Below are positions 48,646-57,958 of a stretch of 64,000 bases of DNA, piece by piece (position 1 is the stretch's first letter; the number at the start of each line of letters is the position of its first letter). Under the pieces are notes generated by a model, which saw only the letters and a list, made by a program, of their open reading frames with translations, did not search any database and was not told where the DNA came from. The translations under genes were made by a program, and so were the position numbers. Source of the stretch: Undibacterium piscinae (GTDB lineage Bacteria > Pseudomonadota > Gammaproteobacteria > Burkholderiales > Burkholderiaceae_D); contig CP051152.1 in NCBI GenBank assembly GCA_003970805.2, forward strand, positions 1 through 64,000, given 5' to 3'.

Positions 48646-49644
48646 ATGGACAGTATCGATTTGGAAGTGCTGAAAAGCTGTGAGCTGTGGTTAAGTGCCG
48701 GCCATAAGGTGGAGCTGGTCACAGTGATTAAAACCTGGGGTTCCAGCCCCCGGCCCGAGGGCGCAACGCTGGCGATTTGCGATGATGGACGGGTCGTCGG
48801 CTCGGTCTCAGGCGGCTGCATAGAGGATGACCTGATAGAGAAAGTGCGGCAGCAAGGCATGCTGCGCAGCGTGCCTGAAATCGTCACTTACGGCATTACG
48901 GCCGATGAAGCGCATCGCTTTGGCTTGCCTTGTGGTGGCACCATACAGTTGGCGCTAGAACCTTTGTCAGCGATCAGCCTGATTCCGGAATTGCTGCTGC
49001 GTTTAGGCCGGCATGAACTGGTGGCACGGCGACTGGAACTCGTTAGCGGTAAGGTTGAACTCAGTGCCGCGACACCGGAGATGAGTTTGCAGCTTTCTGA
49101 TACTGAGTTGACCAGCATACACGGTCCGCGCTGGCGCTTGCTGATCATAGGCGCCGGTCAATTGTCGCGTTTTCTGGCCAGCATTGCGCAAGGCATGGAT
49201 TATCAGGTGACCGTTTGTGATCCGCGTGAAGAGTATTGGGATAACTGGCAACTGCCGGGGGTGCAACTACTGCATGCCATGCCCGATGACTTGGTGCTGG
49301 AAATGCGCCTCGATAGCCGTAGCGCCGTGGTGGCATTGACGCATGACCCTAAACTCGATGACTTAGCGCTCATGGAAGCCTTGAAGTCACCGGCGTTTTA
49401 TGTCGGGGCGATAGGCTCGCGGATGAATAATGCGAAACGGCGTGAACGCCTCAAGGAGTTCGACCTGACTGACGCCGATCTGGCCAAACTGCATGGCCCG
49501 GTCGGCATGTATATAGGCAGCAAGACTCCGGCTGAAATTGCCATCTCGATTTTGGCGGAATTGACTGCGGTCAAAAATAATGTCGCGCTAGCGCCTGAGT
49601 TTCGCGTCGAACATGCCAGGAGTGCGCCGGGGCCATCAGTCTAA
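48646..49644 (+). CDS. xdhC: XdhC-type molybdenum cofactor insertion factor
   Basis: This is a 332-residue cytoplasmic protein that binds and sulfurates the Mo cofactor for xanthine-oxidase-family enzymes. The N-terminal XdhC-CoxI domain has VTVIKTWGSSPRPEGATLAI and VGSVSGGCIEDDLIEKVRQQ. The C-terminal Rossmann XdhC_C domain has LLIIGAGQLSRFLASIA, DPREEYW, VVALTHDPKLDDLALMEALK and YVGAIGSRMNNAKRRERLKE, ending with IGSKTPAEIAISILAEL. It follows the [2Fe-2S] subunit in the same direction. Confidence 0.9.
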   Translation: MDSIDLEVLKSCELWLSAGHKVELVTVIKTWGSSPRPEGATLAICDDGRVVGSVSGGCIEDDLIEKVRQQGMLRSVPEIVTYGITADEAHRFGLPCGGTIQLALEPLSAISLIPELLLRLGRHELVARRLELVSGKVELSAATPEMSLQLSDTELTSIHGPRWRLLIIGAGQLSRFLASIAQGMDYQVTVCDPREEYWDNWQLPGVQLLHAMPDDLVLEMRLDSRSAVVALTHDPKLDDLALMEALKSPAFYVGAIGSRMNNAKRRERLKEFDLTDADLAKLHGPVGMYIGSKTPAEIAISILAELTAVKNNVALAPEFRVEHARSAPGPSV

Positions 49645-49769
49645 GTACAATTTAAGTGCCGATAAGGGAGAGAAAGACCGGTTTTGCTGAGCTTTTGCCT
49701 GCCAAACGCAGATTTACTGATTGATTTCGCGTAAAATTCCACCCAACATCAATTGGCAGGGGAAATAGC

Positions 49770-50240
49770 ATGAGCATTAAGTCAGATAAGTGGATACGCC
49801 GCATGGCCGAACAGCACGGCATGATAGAGCCGTTCTCGCCCGGTCAGGTGCGTGAAGAGAATGGCCAGAAAATCGTCAGTTACGGCACTTCATCATATGG
49901 CTACGATATTCGTTGCGCCAATGAATTCAAGATTTTCACCAACATCAATAGCACCATCGTTGATCCTAAAAATTTCGACGAGAAATCATTCGTTGATTTT
50001 AAAGGTGATGTTTGCATCATTCCTCCGAACTCGTTTGCTCTGGCGCGTACCATAGAGTATTTCCGCATTCCGCGCAGCGTCCTGACGATTTGCCTGGGCA
50101 AGTCGACTTATGCGCGTTGCGGCATCATCGTCAATGTGACCCCGTTTGAGCCAGAGTGGGAAGGTTACGTGACGCTGGAATTCTCCAACACCACGCCATT
50201 GCCGGCAAAGATTTATGCCGGAACGCAATCGACAAAATAA
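49770..50240 (+). CDS. dcd: dCTP deaminase, truncated at the 3' end
   Basis: Dcd turns dCTP into dUTP for thymidylate synthesis. The frame has [36 protein letters not shown], the active-site loops [20 protein letters not shown] and [40 protein letters not shown] and then leaves the family after AG at about 50221, ending TQSTK at 50240. The complete enzyme is about 188 residues, so about 35 C-terminal residues (the QVLFFE and YQGQ-like parts) are missing. The adjoining sequence is the 3' end of the convergent decarboxylase. Dcd and the decarboxylase are neighbours in other Burkholderiales too, so the order is natural and only the junction looks damaged. Confidence 0.9.
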   Translation: MSIKSDKWIRRMAEQHGMIEPFSPGQVREENGQKIVSYGTSSYGYDIRCANEFKIFTNINSTIVDPKNFDEKSFVDFKGDVCIIPPNSFALARTIEYFRIPRSVLTICLGKSTYARCGIIVNVTPFEPEWEGYVTLEFSNTTPLPAKIYAGTQSTK

Positions 50241-52465
50241 CCGCGTTTGCCATCAACTTCCGCTTTGACCAATCCATGACAATCGGTTTCGAAACCCGGG
50301 AATTGCTCATTGAAGCTACGTACGAATTTCAGGTAATCGACGATAGTCTTGTTAAAGCGCTCACCCGGGATCAGCAAAGGAATACCTGGTGGGTAAGGAG
50401 TTAACAGTATGGCCGTGACACGACCTTCCAGATCATCGATAGCGACGCGTTCCAGTTCCCTGTGTGCCATCTTGGAGAAGGCATCCGATGGTTTCATCGC
50501 AGGTTGCATGTCGGACAAATACATTTCCGTGGTCAGGCGAGCTACGTCATGAGATTTGTAGACTTCATGAATGCTTTGGCACAGGTCTTTCAAGCCGGCA
50601 CCTTCATAGCGCGGGTTAGCCGCCGCGAATTCAGGCAAGATGCGCCACATAGGCTGGTTCTTATCGTAGTCATCCTTGAATTGCTGTAAAGCGGTCAGCA
50701 AGGTATTCCAGCGGCCTTTGGTAATGCCTATGGTGAACATGATGAAAAATGAGTACAGGCCACATTTTTCAATGATCACGCCGTGTTCAGCCAGATACTT
50801 GGTGACGATGGATGCCGGAATTCCTGACTCGCCAAATTTACCTTCCAGCGACAAGCCTGGCGTGACTATGGTGGCCTTGATAGGATCGAGCATGTTGAAG
50901 TTAGGCGCTAAGTTGCCGAAACCATGCCAGTCATCTTCAGCGCGTATCATCCAGTCTTCTTGCGAACCCATACCGTCTTCTGACAGCGTTTCCGGTCCCC
51001 AGACCTGGAACCACCAGTCTTTACCCCATTCCTGATCGACTTTGCGCATGGCACGGCGGAAATCGAGCGCTTCCACGATCGATTCTTCAACCAGTGCAGT
51101 ACCGCCCGGCGCTTCCATCATTGCTGCCGCCACATCGCAAGAGGCAATAATGGCGTATTGCGGCGACGTGGAGGTATGCATCAGATAGGCTTCATTGAAG
51201 CTATCCTTGTCTAATTTAACGGTTTGCGATTCGCGCACCAGAATCTGCGATGCCTGTGAAATACCTGCTAGCAATTTATGGGTGGATTGCGTAGAGAAGA
51301 TCATGGATTTCTCAGCGCGTGGTCTATCCTTGCCTATCGCATGCATATCCTGATAGAAATTATGGAAGGTCGCGTGCGGCAACCACGCTTCATCGAAATG
51401 CAGCGTGTCGATTTCGCCGTCGAGCATTTCTCTTAAGGTCTCGACGTTGTAGAGCACGCCATCATAGGTCGACTGAGTAATGGTCAGGATGCGTGGCTTT
51501 TTGTTCTTTGCTTCGCGTGCGAAAGGGTTTGCCTCGATCTTGCGCTGTATGCTTTCCATCGTGAACTCTTCCAGCGGGATCGGTCCTATGATGCCAAGAT
51601 GATTGCGGGTCGGCATCAGAAATACCGGAATCGCACCGCACATGATGATGGAGTGCAAAATCGATTTATGGCAATTGCGATCGACTACTACGATATCACC
51701 GGGTGCCACGGTCGAGTGCCATACCATCTTGTTCGAGGTGGAGGTTCCGTTGGTGACGAAGTAGCAGTGATCTGCGTTAAAGATGCGTGCGGCATTGCGC
51801 TCAGAGGCGGCGACCGGACCTGTGTGATCCAATAACTGGCCAAGTTCTTCAACGGCATTGCAGACGTCGGCACGCAGCATGTTTTCACCAAAAAACTGAT
51901 GGAACATCTGACCGATAGGTGATTTCAGGAACGCCACGCCACCGGAGTGACCCGGGCAATGCCAGGAATACGAACCGTCATTGGCGTAATGCACGAGGGC
52001 GCGGAAAAACGGCGGCGCCAGGCTGTCGAGATAGGACTTGGCTTCACGGATGATATGGCGCGCGACAAATTCCGGCGTATCTTCAAACATGTGAATGAAA
52101 CCATGCAATTCGCGCAGGATATCGTTGGGGATATGGCGCGAAGTACGCGTCTCACCGTACAGATAAATCGGGATGTCGGAATTCTTGTAGCGAATTTCTT
52201 CGACGAAAGCACGCAGGGGCTTGAGTGCGAGATCGCTTTCCTCGTCGGAGCCGGCGCCGAATTCTTCATCATCGATGGAGAGAATAAAGGCCGATGCGCG
52301 TGATTGTTGCTGTGCGAATTGGGACAAATCGCCGTAACTGGTGACGCCCAGAACTTCCATACCTTCTTTTTCCATGGCATCGGCAAGTGCGCGAATACCA
52401 AGACCAGAGGTATTTTCAGAACGGAAATCTTCGTCAATAATGACGATAGGGAAGCGGAATTTCAT
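50213..52465 (-). CDS. Lysine/arginine/ornithine decarboxylase (fold III, inducible type)
   Basis: This is a 750-residue PLP enzyme. An N-terminal 'wing' receiver-like domain ([20 protein letters not shown]) is followed by the catalytic domain: [36 protein letters not shown], the PLP lysine in [14 protein letters not shown], and [12 protein letters not shown]. The C-terminal domain ends [20 protein letters not shown]. It makes cadaverine, agmatine or putrescine; which one cannot be told. I chose the start at 52465 because GGAG lies six bases before it. The 3' end is next to the truncated dcd, and may lack a few residues. Confidence 0.9.
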   Translation of the reverse strand: MKFRFPIVIIDEDFRSENTSGLGIRALADAMEKEGMEVLGVTSYGDLSQFAQQQSRASAFILSIDDEEFGAGSDEESDLALKPLRAFVEEIRYKNSDIPIYLYGETRTSRHIPNDILRELHGFIHMFEDTPEFVARHIIREAKSYLDSLAPPFFRALVHYANDGSYSWHCPGHSGGVAFLKSPIGQMFHQFFGENMLRADVCNAVEELGQLLDHTGPVAASERNAARIFNADHCYFVTNGTSTSNKMVWHSTVAPGDIVVVDRNCHKSILHSIIMCGAIPVFLMPTRNHLGIIGPIPLEEFTMESIQRKIEANPFAREAKNKKPRILTITQSTYDGVLYNVETLREMLDGEIDTLHFDEAWLPHATFHNFYQDMHAIGKDRPRAEKSMIFSTQSTHKLLAGISQASQILVRESQTVKLDKDSFNEAYLMHTSTSPQYAIIASCDVAAAMMEAPGGTALVEESIVEALDFRRAMRKVDQEWGKDWWFQVWGPETLSEDGMGSQEDWMIRAEDDWHGFGNLAPNFNMLDPIKATIVTPGLSLEGKFGESGIPASIVTKYLAEHGVIIEKCGLYSFFIMFTIGITKGRWNTLLTALQQFKDDYDKNQPMWRILPEFAAANPRYEGAGLKDLCQSIHEVYKSHDVARLTTEMYLSDMQPAMKPSDAFSKMAHRELERVAIDDLEGRVTAILLTPYPPGIPLLIPGERFNKTIVDYLKFVRSFNEQFPGFETDCHGLVKAEVDGKRGYFVDCVPA

Positions 52466-52926
52466 GGAGGTCTCCAAAAAAGCTTGTTGCAAGGGAGACG
52501 CCTGGGCAAGTTAAATCAACCGCTTGCGCGCCGAAAAATTTAAAGAATCGAATTCTCTCAGATATGCGGGCGCAGATGTAAAAAAATAAGCCTAAATTGA
52601 CCATGAATACGAAGATTTCATGCGAATGTCATATAGGAAGAATTGTAAATATAGTTATATTGCTAAATATCAGCGGGCAAGGGTTTTTATGCTGATATTT
52701 TTGAAGCGTAAAAGGAACCGAGTGTAGGTCGATTTGATATGCTCATCCGGAGCAGGCTCAACTATGATGATGCGTGATGAGTAGTGCCGGCGTGTGGTGG
52801 ATATGTTGATGCTTAATTAAAAAATTGTCATTTTGCAAAAACTAGTGCTTGAGTATTTAATTAAGGGGTGTTATCTTTTTAGTGCAATAAAAACTTATCA
52901 AAATTTCATACTTTATGGGGATGTAA
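52466..52926. other. Intergenic region upstream of two divergent genes
   Basis: This 461-bp AT-rich region carries no gene. One sigma-70 promoter is visible near its right end (next entry). The rest shows no inverted repeat or operator that I can name. Confidence 0.5.
52849..52877 (+). promoter_or_regulatory. Probable sigma-70 promoter
   Basis: TTGAGT (52849-52854) and TATCTT (52872-52877) are separated by exactly 17 bp, giving a start near 52884, 43 bp before the ATG of the small secreted protein. Confidence 0.55.
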
Positions 52927-53349
52927 ATGAGTAAATTTGTCAAAATTATCGCCACACTGGCACTGTTGGCCAGCCCTTTAATGTCACAGGCGGCACCCGC
53001 TACCGATCCTATCGTGCAAGGTCGTACTGAGATCAATGCAGCGGAAAAAGCGAAAAGTGCAGAAGTGAAGGTAGCACGTAAAGAATATCGTGAAGCCAAG
53101 GCGAAAGCGAAATCGGAATTGGCTGCTGAAAAGAAAGAAAATGCGGCCAAGGCGAAAGCTGCCGCAGCTGAAGGTAAGGATCCTCTGGTGGTTAAGCGTG
53201 AGCTAGATGCACAGTCTTCTGCCGCTTACAAAGAGAAGGTAAAAGCTGCCGATGAAAAATTGGGCGCAATGAAAAAAACTTCCAAGTCTAAAATGAAAGA
53301 GAAAAAAGTGGAAGCAAGCGAAAAAATGGAAAAAGAGCTGAAGAAATAA
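52927..53349 (+). CDS. Small secreted Lys/Ala/Glu-rich protein
   Basis: This is a 140-residue protein with a clear signal peptide (MSKFVKIIATLALLASPLMS, cleaved after SQA-AP). The rest is almost entirely Lys, Ala and Glu in a helical pattern (VARKEYREAKAKAKSELAAE and later KMKEKKVEASEKMEKELKK), predicted to be a long charged coiled coil in the periplasm or outside the cell. No cysteine and no known domain is seen. Its own promoter and a strong terminator (53372-53412) indicate a single, probably well expressed, gene. Its function is not recognised. Confidence 0.8.
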   Translation: MSKFVKIIATLALLASPLMSQAAPATDPIVQGRTEINAAEKAKSAEVKVARKEYREAKAKAKSELAAEKKENAAKAKAAAAEGKDPLVVKRELDAQSSAAYKEKVKAADEKLGAMKKTSKSKMKEKKVEASEKMEKELKK

Positions 53350-53371
53350 GTATTGATGTTCGGTTTCAAAG

Positions 53372-53412
53372 AAAAATGCCGGTCTACCAATAAAAAGTAG
53401 ACCGGCATTTTT
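53372..53412. terminator. Strong bidirectional terminator
   Basis: AAAAATGCCGGTCTAC (53372-53387) and its exact inverse GTAGACCGGCATTTTT (53397-53412) make a 16-bp perfect stem with flanking A and T runs. It ends the secreted protein gene and can also end mipA from the right. Confidence 0.93.
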
Positions 53413-53505
53413 TTGATTTCGCTTAGATCAAGATCTGTTGTCAGAGCTAAAAACAGAAGGTGGCGGAATGCTTGCTCGCGTTTTTTCGCTAGGATAGATC
53501 AAATA

Positions 53506-54294
53506 TTAAAAGCGATAGCTTGCCGACGAGAATACGGTGACCGGAGTTTTCTGGATTACAAACGGGCTGTTTGCGGCATCCCCCAGCATATGCTTGACTG
53601 ATGCGCCTGCTATCAGTGACCAGTTGGTATCAATGCTCCAGCGCCAGTTGACGCCGATTTTGATGTCAGTCAGGCCGGCTGCCGGAGCATGCTGAACATA
53701 GCCGCTGGCAGCCGATTGCAGGGCATTGACACCATAGTAGGACTGCATGTAACTATTGTTGGCCCAGTTGGCGCTGAATAAGGCGGAAAATTGATGTTTC
53801 TGGCTGTAGAAGCTTACCGCGCGGCCACCAATGCTAACTTGCGCACCATTGTGATCAAGACCCGAGCCATAGCGGAATGATGAAAGCAGCGCATAGTTGG
53901 AATTCAGGTAGTAATTGTAAAATGCCCCTGGTTCTACCGTTGCGTTAATGTCACCAAGGCCATGTAGCTTTTCTGAGCGAGACTCGTCACGGCCGCCTTC
54001 CATGGTCATTCTGACACCATACTGAATCTCGGGATTCTTGGAGAAGTTATAGCCCAGGCCTGACACCGCGCTGAAGAACACGCCATTTTTCCATTGTGCG
54101 TCAAAGGCCGGATAGGCGGCAATACGACGCTCATCGGAGCCTGAGTATTTAGGCATGGAGAGCACTACCGCTCCCAGCGAAAAATTCACATCGTCCTTGA
54201 TGTAGGGCGTCGGGGTTAGTTGCGCGAAATCGAGCACCTGCCCTTGTGCCGAGCAGGCGAAAGCCAGTGCGCTTAGTGCTAGATATTTTTTCAT
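53506..54294 (-). CDS. MipA/OmpV family outer membrane protein
   Basis: This is a 262-residue protein with a signal peptide (MKKYLALSALAFACSAQG) and a mature beta-barrel pattern ending in the outer-membrane terminal phenylalanine (VFSSASYRF). The opening NFSLGAVVLSMPKYSGSDER and GVFFSAVSGLGYNFSKNPEI resemble the MltA-interacting MipA/OmpV family. The start was placed at 54294 because the signal peptide begins there; the longer frame lacks it. Its exact role is unknown; relatives are involved in peptidoglycan scaffolding or act as porins. Confidence 0.85.
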   Translation of the reverse strand: MKKYLALSALAFACSAQGQVLDFAQLTPTPYIKDDVNFSLGAVVLSMPKYSGSDERRIAAYPAFDAQWKNGVFFSAVSGLGYNFSKNPEIQYGVRMTMEGGRDESRSEKLHGLGDINATVEPGAFYNYYLNSNYALLSSFRYGSGLDHNGAQVSIGGRAVSFYSQKHQFSALFSANWANNSYMQSYYGVNALQSAASGYVQHAPAAGLTDIKIGVNWRWSIDTNWSLIAGASVKHMLGDAANSPFVIQKTPVTVFSSASYRF

Positions 54295-54302
54295 GATAAT
54301 CC

Positions 54303-54872
54303 TTAAATGTGCAGCCATGCCATTACGCCTACGCCTACGCCTATCAATGCAACACCATAGGAGGTATGTTGCAGCCATGATTTCTTGGTGAGTAGCGTGA
54401 TGGCAGCGAGGGAAATGGCGATTTGCAGCGCCGTCATGGCTTGCGCCCAACGATGGTGCTGGTGTAGGGCAGCTTCGGATTTTTTATCCCATTCCGACGA
54501 TTCCGCCTCGAATTTCTCCGCGACTTGTTTGATACTTTCTTTTTCGCTTTCGTAGCGCGCTACCTTCGCTTTGTATTTCTCGGCATCGACGCCCGGAAGT
54601 ACCATCGCCAGTTCAGCCAGATTTTGTTTACTCGATTTTGCCTGATAGAAATTCCATTGATTGGCAGCTTCGGTTTTTTTTATTGCGGCTTCGTTCTTGA
54701 ACATGGCAGCGTCATTTTGGGTGGCGCCACCCTGAAAGCCGAATAGTGCGCCTACAGTTGCCATGATCGCTGTCATTACCGCAATTTTACTGGCAAACTG
54801 GTCCGTTCCATGTGCTACGTGTTCTAGTTCGTGATCGTGCGGGCCGTGTACGTGAAAGCCGTGTCCTGACAT
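54303..54872 (-). CDS. DUF4337 membrane protein
   Basis: This is a 189-residue protein. The His-rich N-terminus (MSGHGFHVHGPHDHELEHVA) may bind metal. There is one membrane helix near residue 35 (IAVMTAIMATVGALFGFQGG), a charged helical domain (YKAKVARYESEKESIKQVAE) and two hydrophobic C-terminal segments. It fits DUF4337, of unknown function. It starts two bases before the folA stop (folA stop 54874-54876), so the two are probably translationally linked, and it lies 8 bp upstream of mipA on the same strand. Confidence 0.8.
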   Translation of the reverse strand: MSGHGFHVHGPHDHELEHVAHGTDQFASKIAVMTAIMATVGALFGFQGGATQNDAAMFKNEAAIKKTEAANQWNFYQAKSSKQNLAELAMVLPGVDAEKYKAKVARYESEKESIKQVAEKFEAESSEWDKKSEAALHQHHRWAQAMTALQIAISLAAITLLTKKSWLQHTSYGVALIGVGVGVMAWLHI

Positions 54873-54873
54873 C

Positions 54874-55365
54874 TTATTTCCTATCTCTTTTCTTGTATGT
54901 GACAAATGCGTAGTTCAATTGGTTTGCTTCTGAAAAATGCTTTTCTCTGGCAACTTCTTCCCAGTCTTGCTGCTTGATCTCAGGGAAAAATGCATCGCAA
55001 GCAAATTCCCGGTCAATTTCGGTGACTATCAGGCGATCTGCCAAAGCCAGCGCCTGTTGGTAAATCTGCGCGCCCCCGATAATGTAGGCATTTTCATCAC
55101 CAAGCAAGGCTTGCGCCGCGGCCAGGGAATTGGCCGTTTCGACGCCGGTATGTTGCCACTCCGGGTCGCGGCTAATGACGATATTGCGCCGGTTCGGTAG
55201 CGGCCGGCCTATCGATTCAAAGGTTTTTCTTCCCATGAGTATGGCGTGACCGCTGGTGGTGCGCTTGAAATGTGCCAGATCTTCAGGCAGATGCCATGGC
55301 AGCTTGTTTTGTATGCCTATGCCGTTTTTGATATCCGTGGCTACTATAATCGTGAGGGATGACAT
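54874..55365 (-). CDS. folA: Dihydrofolate reductase
   Basis: This 163-residue enzyme reduces dihydrofolate to tetrahydrofolate with NADPH, next to thyA which produces dihydrofolate. The motifs are IIVATDIKNGIGIQNKLPWH (with the catalytic-loop Leu-Pro-Trp), the acidic active-site residue in LPEDLAHFKR, ILMGRKTFESIGRPLPNRRN and IIGGAQIYQQAL. It is a normal-length chromosomal type of DHFR. It is 17 bp downstream of thyA. Confidence 0.96.
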   Translation of the reverse strand: MSSLTIIVATDIKNGIGIQNKLPWHLPEDLAHFKRTTSGHAILMGRKTFESIGRPLPNRRNIVISRDPEWQHTGVETANSLAAAQALLGDENAYIIGGAQIYQQALALADRLIVTEIDREFACDAFFPEIKQQDWEEVAREKHFSEANQLNYAFVTYKKRDRK

Positions 55366-55382
55366 AATGATGAAATCTTCCC

Positions 55383-56178
55383 TTACACCGCAACGGGTGC
55401 TTTGATGTGTGGATGGAACTGATAGTCTGCGAATTCAAAATCTTCAAATTGATAATCAAAAATAGACTCAGGCTTGCGCTTGATGATCAGTTTTGGCAGC
55501 GGCAGGGTGTTGCGTGACAGTTGCTCTTTAACTTGCTCAAGATGATTCGCGTACAGATGGCAATCACCTCCGGTCCAGATGAATTCGCCGACATCTAGGC
55601 CGGTTTGCTGCGCCACCATATGGGTCAGCAGCGCATACGAGGCGATATTGAACGGCACACCCAGGAAAATATCGGCGCTGCGCTGGTATAGCTGGCAAGA
55701 CAGTTTGCCATTGGCGACGTAAAACTGAAACAGCGCGTGACACGGCGGCAATTTCATATTCGGAATTTCCGCGACATTCCATGCCGAGACGATCAGTCTG
55801 CGTGAGTCAGGATTGTTTTTGATCTGCTCGACAACTTGTGCGATCTGATCGATATGGCCACCGTCAGGCAAAGGCCAGCTACGCCACTGCGATCCGTATA
55901 CCGGCCCCAGATCGCCATTTTCATCGGCCCAGTCGTCCCAGATGGAAACGCCATTTTCCTTGAGGTTCTTGATATTGGTCGAGCCGGCCAGAAACCAGAT
56001 CAGTTCATGGACGATGGATTTTAAGTGTAATTTTTTTGTCGTGACCAAGGGGAAGCCTTGGCTCAGGTCAAAGCGCATCTGATGCGCGAACACCGATAGC
56101 GTGCCGGTACCGGTGCGGTCAGTTTTTTATCACGCCATGTTGTTGGACATGGCGCATGAAGTCTAGGTATTGTTGCAT
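55383..56178 (-). CDS. thyA: Thymidylate synthase (one-base frameshift near the N-terminus)
   Basis: ThyA methylates dUMP to dTMP. The long frame (from 56093) has [39 protein letters not shown], the catalytic Cys in [40 protein letters not shown], and [14 protein letters not shown]. Its natural start is 56178 ([16 protein letters not shown]), which is joined to the long frame only if one base is removed from the A6 run at about 56128-56133; this gives exactly 264 residues, the same length as the E. coli enzyme. An extra A by sequencing error is the simplest explanation, as the next gene (folA) and a dcd gene indicate a normal dTTP pathway. Confidence 0.95.
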
Positions 56179-56256
56179 GAGGGGGAGTCAGAAAATTTTT
56201 TGTCCCATTGTAACTGCAAACCGCGGCAGGGGTGAAATTCTCAGTGGGAATAAATA

Positions 56257-56335
56257 ATACTCCCAAGAATATTTTATTGGATTGACCTGTGACGCATAGC
56301 CCTGTTGTGATACTAAATAATACTAGTGGGGGGTA
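56257..56335. repeat. 79-bp element bounded by ATACTCCC/GGGGGTAT
   Basis: ATACTCCC (56257-56264) and GGGGGGTAT (56327-56335) flank AT-rich DNA upstream of thyA, between thyA and the histidine kinase. Its right end (CTAAATAATACTAGTGGGG) resembles that of the 80-bp element at 37639-37718. The inverted repeats have one mismatch. Confidence 0.45.
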
Positions 56336-56347
56336 TGCTAACGCGCC

Positions 56348-57958
56348 CTAGTTGTTCAGGAGTGGATTGCTAGATTCCGGATTGCCAGGGGCAACCAGCG
56401 GGATATTGATTTCAAAACGTGAGCCTTGTCCGACCTGGCTGCTGACCTTGATTTCACCGCCTAGTACATTGGTGATGATGTTGAAGGTAATACTCAGGCC
56501 GAGACCGCTGCCGCCCTGGCCAAATTTAGTGGTGAAAAACGGCTCGAAAATACGCTTGATGATTTCTGGCGGAATGCCTCTGCCATCGTCTTCAAAGATG
56601 ATGAGAACGTGATCACCGCGTTGTTCCGCAGTGCAGCGCATATGACCTTGTTCCAGGCCATCAAGACCGTGTGCAACCGAATTGTTGACCAGATTAGTGA
56701 AGACCTGGCCTAAGGGGCCGGGGTAGCTGTCGAGTTTGATATCGGCCGGGATATCTAGCTCTAAGGTGTAAGGGGTCTTACGCAAACTTGAACCCAATAA
56801 GGCAACCAGTTCTTGTAATGTCACCAGTAAGCCAAACTGACGGCGCTGCGCGCTGGATTGATCTACCGCCACCTGCTTGAAGTCGCCCACCAGTCGCGCC
56901 GACTGTTGCAAGCCGCGCAGTAATAGTTTGGTTGATTCCGCTGCCGTTTCGGCGTAGCGGCTCAGATCGGAGCGGCGCATGCCGCCTTCACTCATGAGGC
57001 GCGTCAGATGGCGGGTTTCGTCTTCTAGCGTACTGCAGACCAGCAGGCAATTCCCCAGCGGGGTATTGAGTTCGTGTGCGACACCGGCCACCATCGAGCC
57101 GAGTGCTGCCATGCGTTCGATTCTGGCCAGTTCGTTCTGTACGTTATTGACGTTGGCAAGGGCGGTCTCCAGGCTCAGGTTAGCGTCTTCCAGTTCCTGT
57201 GTGCGTCGCTTGACCTTTGATTCCAGTGTGCCCGAGTATTCAAGCAATTGCTGGTTTTTAACCTCAAGCTCTTTGAAGGTGCGCTGCAATGCCTGTCGTG
57301 TCGCTTCCAGGCTGAGCGCCAGATGGCCTAATTCGTCTTCGCGGTTGAGTTCTATCGGTTCGTTCAACTGGCCATTGGCCAGGCGCGCTGATTCTCCCAT
57401 CAGACGCTTGATAGGGTGAACCAGTCGCCATTGCAATACCAGCAGAATAAAGGCTACGGCCAATACCAATGACAGCATGCCGGTACTTACGTAACGCCGG
57501 AAATCTGCCTCCAGACTTTCCCTTAGCAGATCCTCGGCCAGGGTAAGCTTGACTTCGCCTATGGCTTGCTCGCCATGTTTAATTTCTTTGCTTAAGCTGG
57601 TGAATGGTCCTTGTTGCGAGGCCATTCTGACATCGTTCATGATGAAAGTTTTGCGGTCAGGCAGTGTAATGACCTCTATCTTCGCAACCCGCGGATCGGA
57701 ATACACCACTTCGCTGGAGACATTGGCGATTTCGGGCGTGATTTGCCAAAGCGGTTCACTCAGGATGACTGACAGGATTTCCGTGAGGCGCTTATGATCG
57801 GCCGCGACCTTGATGCGGGCTGCCTCTTCAATCGTGCGTAAATGATAGGGGATCAGCAGTGCGGCAGGAACGAATAAACCGAAGGCGACTGCCAGGATGA
57901 TCGCCAGGCGTAAGGTGATTCGACGTCGAATGGCAGAAAAGAAATGTCGAAACTGCAT
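56348..57958 (-). CDS. Membrane sensor histidine kinase
   Basis: This 536-residue two-helix sensor kinase has TM1 (LAIILAVAFGLFVPAALLIP), a periplasmic domain of about 130 residues, TM2 (MLSLVLAVAFILLVLQW), HAMP (HPIKRLMGESARLANGQL), a coiled coil, the H-box MVAGVAHELNTPLGN (phosphorylated His), N-box VFTNLVNNSVAHGLDG, G1 EDDGRGIPPE, F-box FEPFFTTKFGQGG and G2 SGLGLSITFNII. The frame is intact. No response regulator gene lies beside it, so the partner is elsewhere and the signal unknown. Confidence 0.9.
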   Translation of the reverse strand: MQFRHFFSAIRRRITLRLAIILAVAFGLFVPAALLIPYHLRTIEEAARIKVAADHKRLTEILSVILSEPLWQITPEIANVSSEVVYSDPRVAKIEVITLPDRKTFIMNDVRMASQQGPFTSLSKEIKHGEQAIGEVKLTLAEDLLRESLEADFRRYVSTGMLSLVLAVAFILLVLQWRLVHPIKRLMGESARLANGQLNEPIELNREDELGHLALSLEATRQALQRTFKELEVKNQQLLEYSGTLESKVKRRTQELEDANLSLETALANVNNVQNELARIERMAALGSMVAGVAHELNTPLGNCLLVCSTLEDETRHLTRLMSEGGMRRSDLSRYAETAAESTKLLLRGLQQSARLVGDFKQVAVDQSSAQRRQFGLLVTLQELVALLGSSLRKTPYTLELDIPADIKLDSYPGPLGQVFTNLVNNSVAHGLDGLEQGHMRCTAEQRGDHVLIIFEDDGRGIPPEIIKRIFEPFFTTKFGQGGSGLGLSITFNIITNVLGGEIKVSSQVGQGSRFEINIPLVAPGNPESSNPLLNN

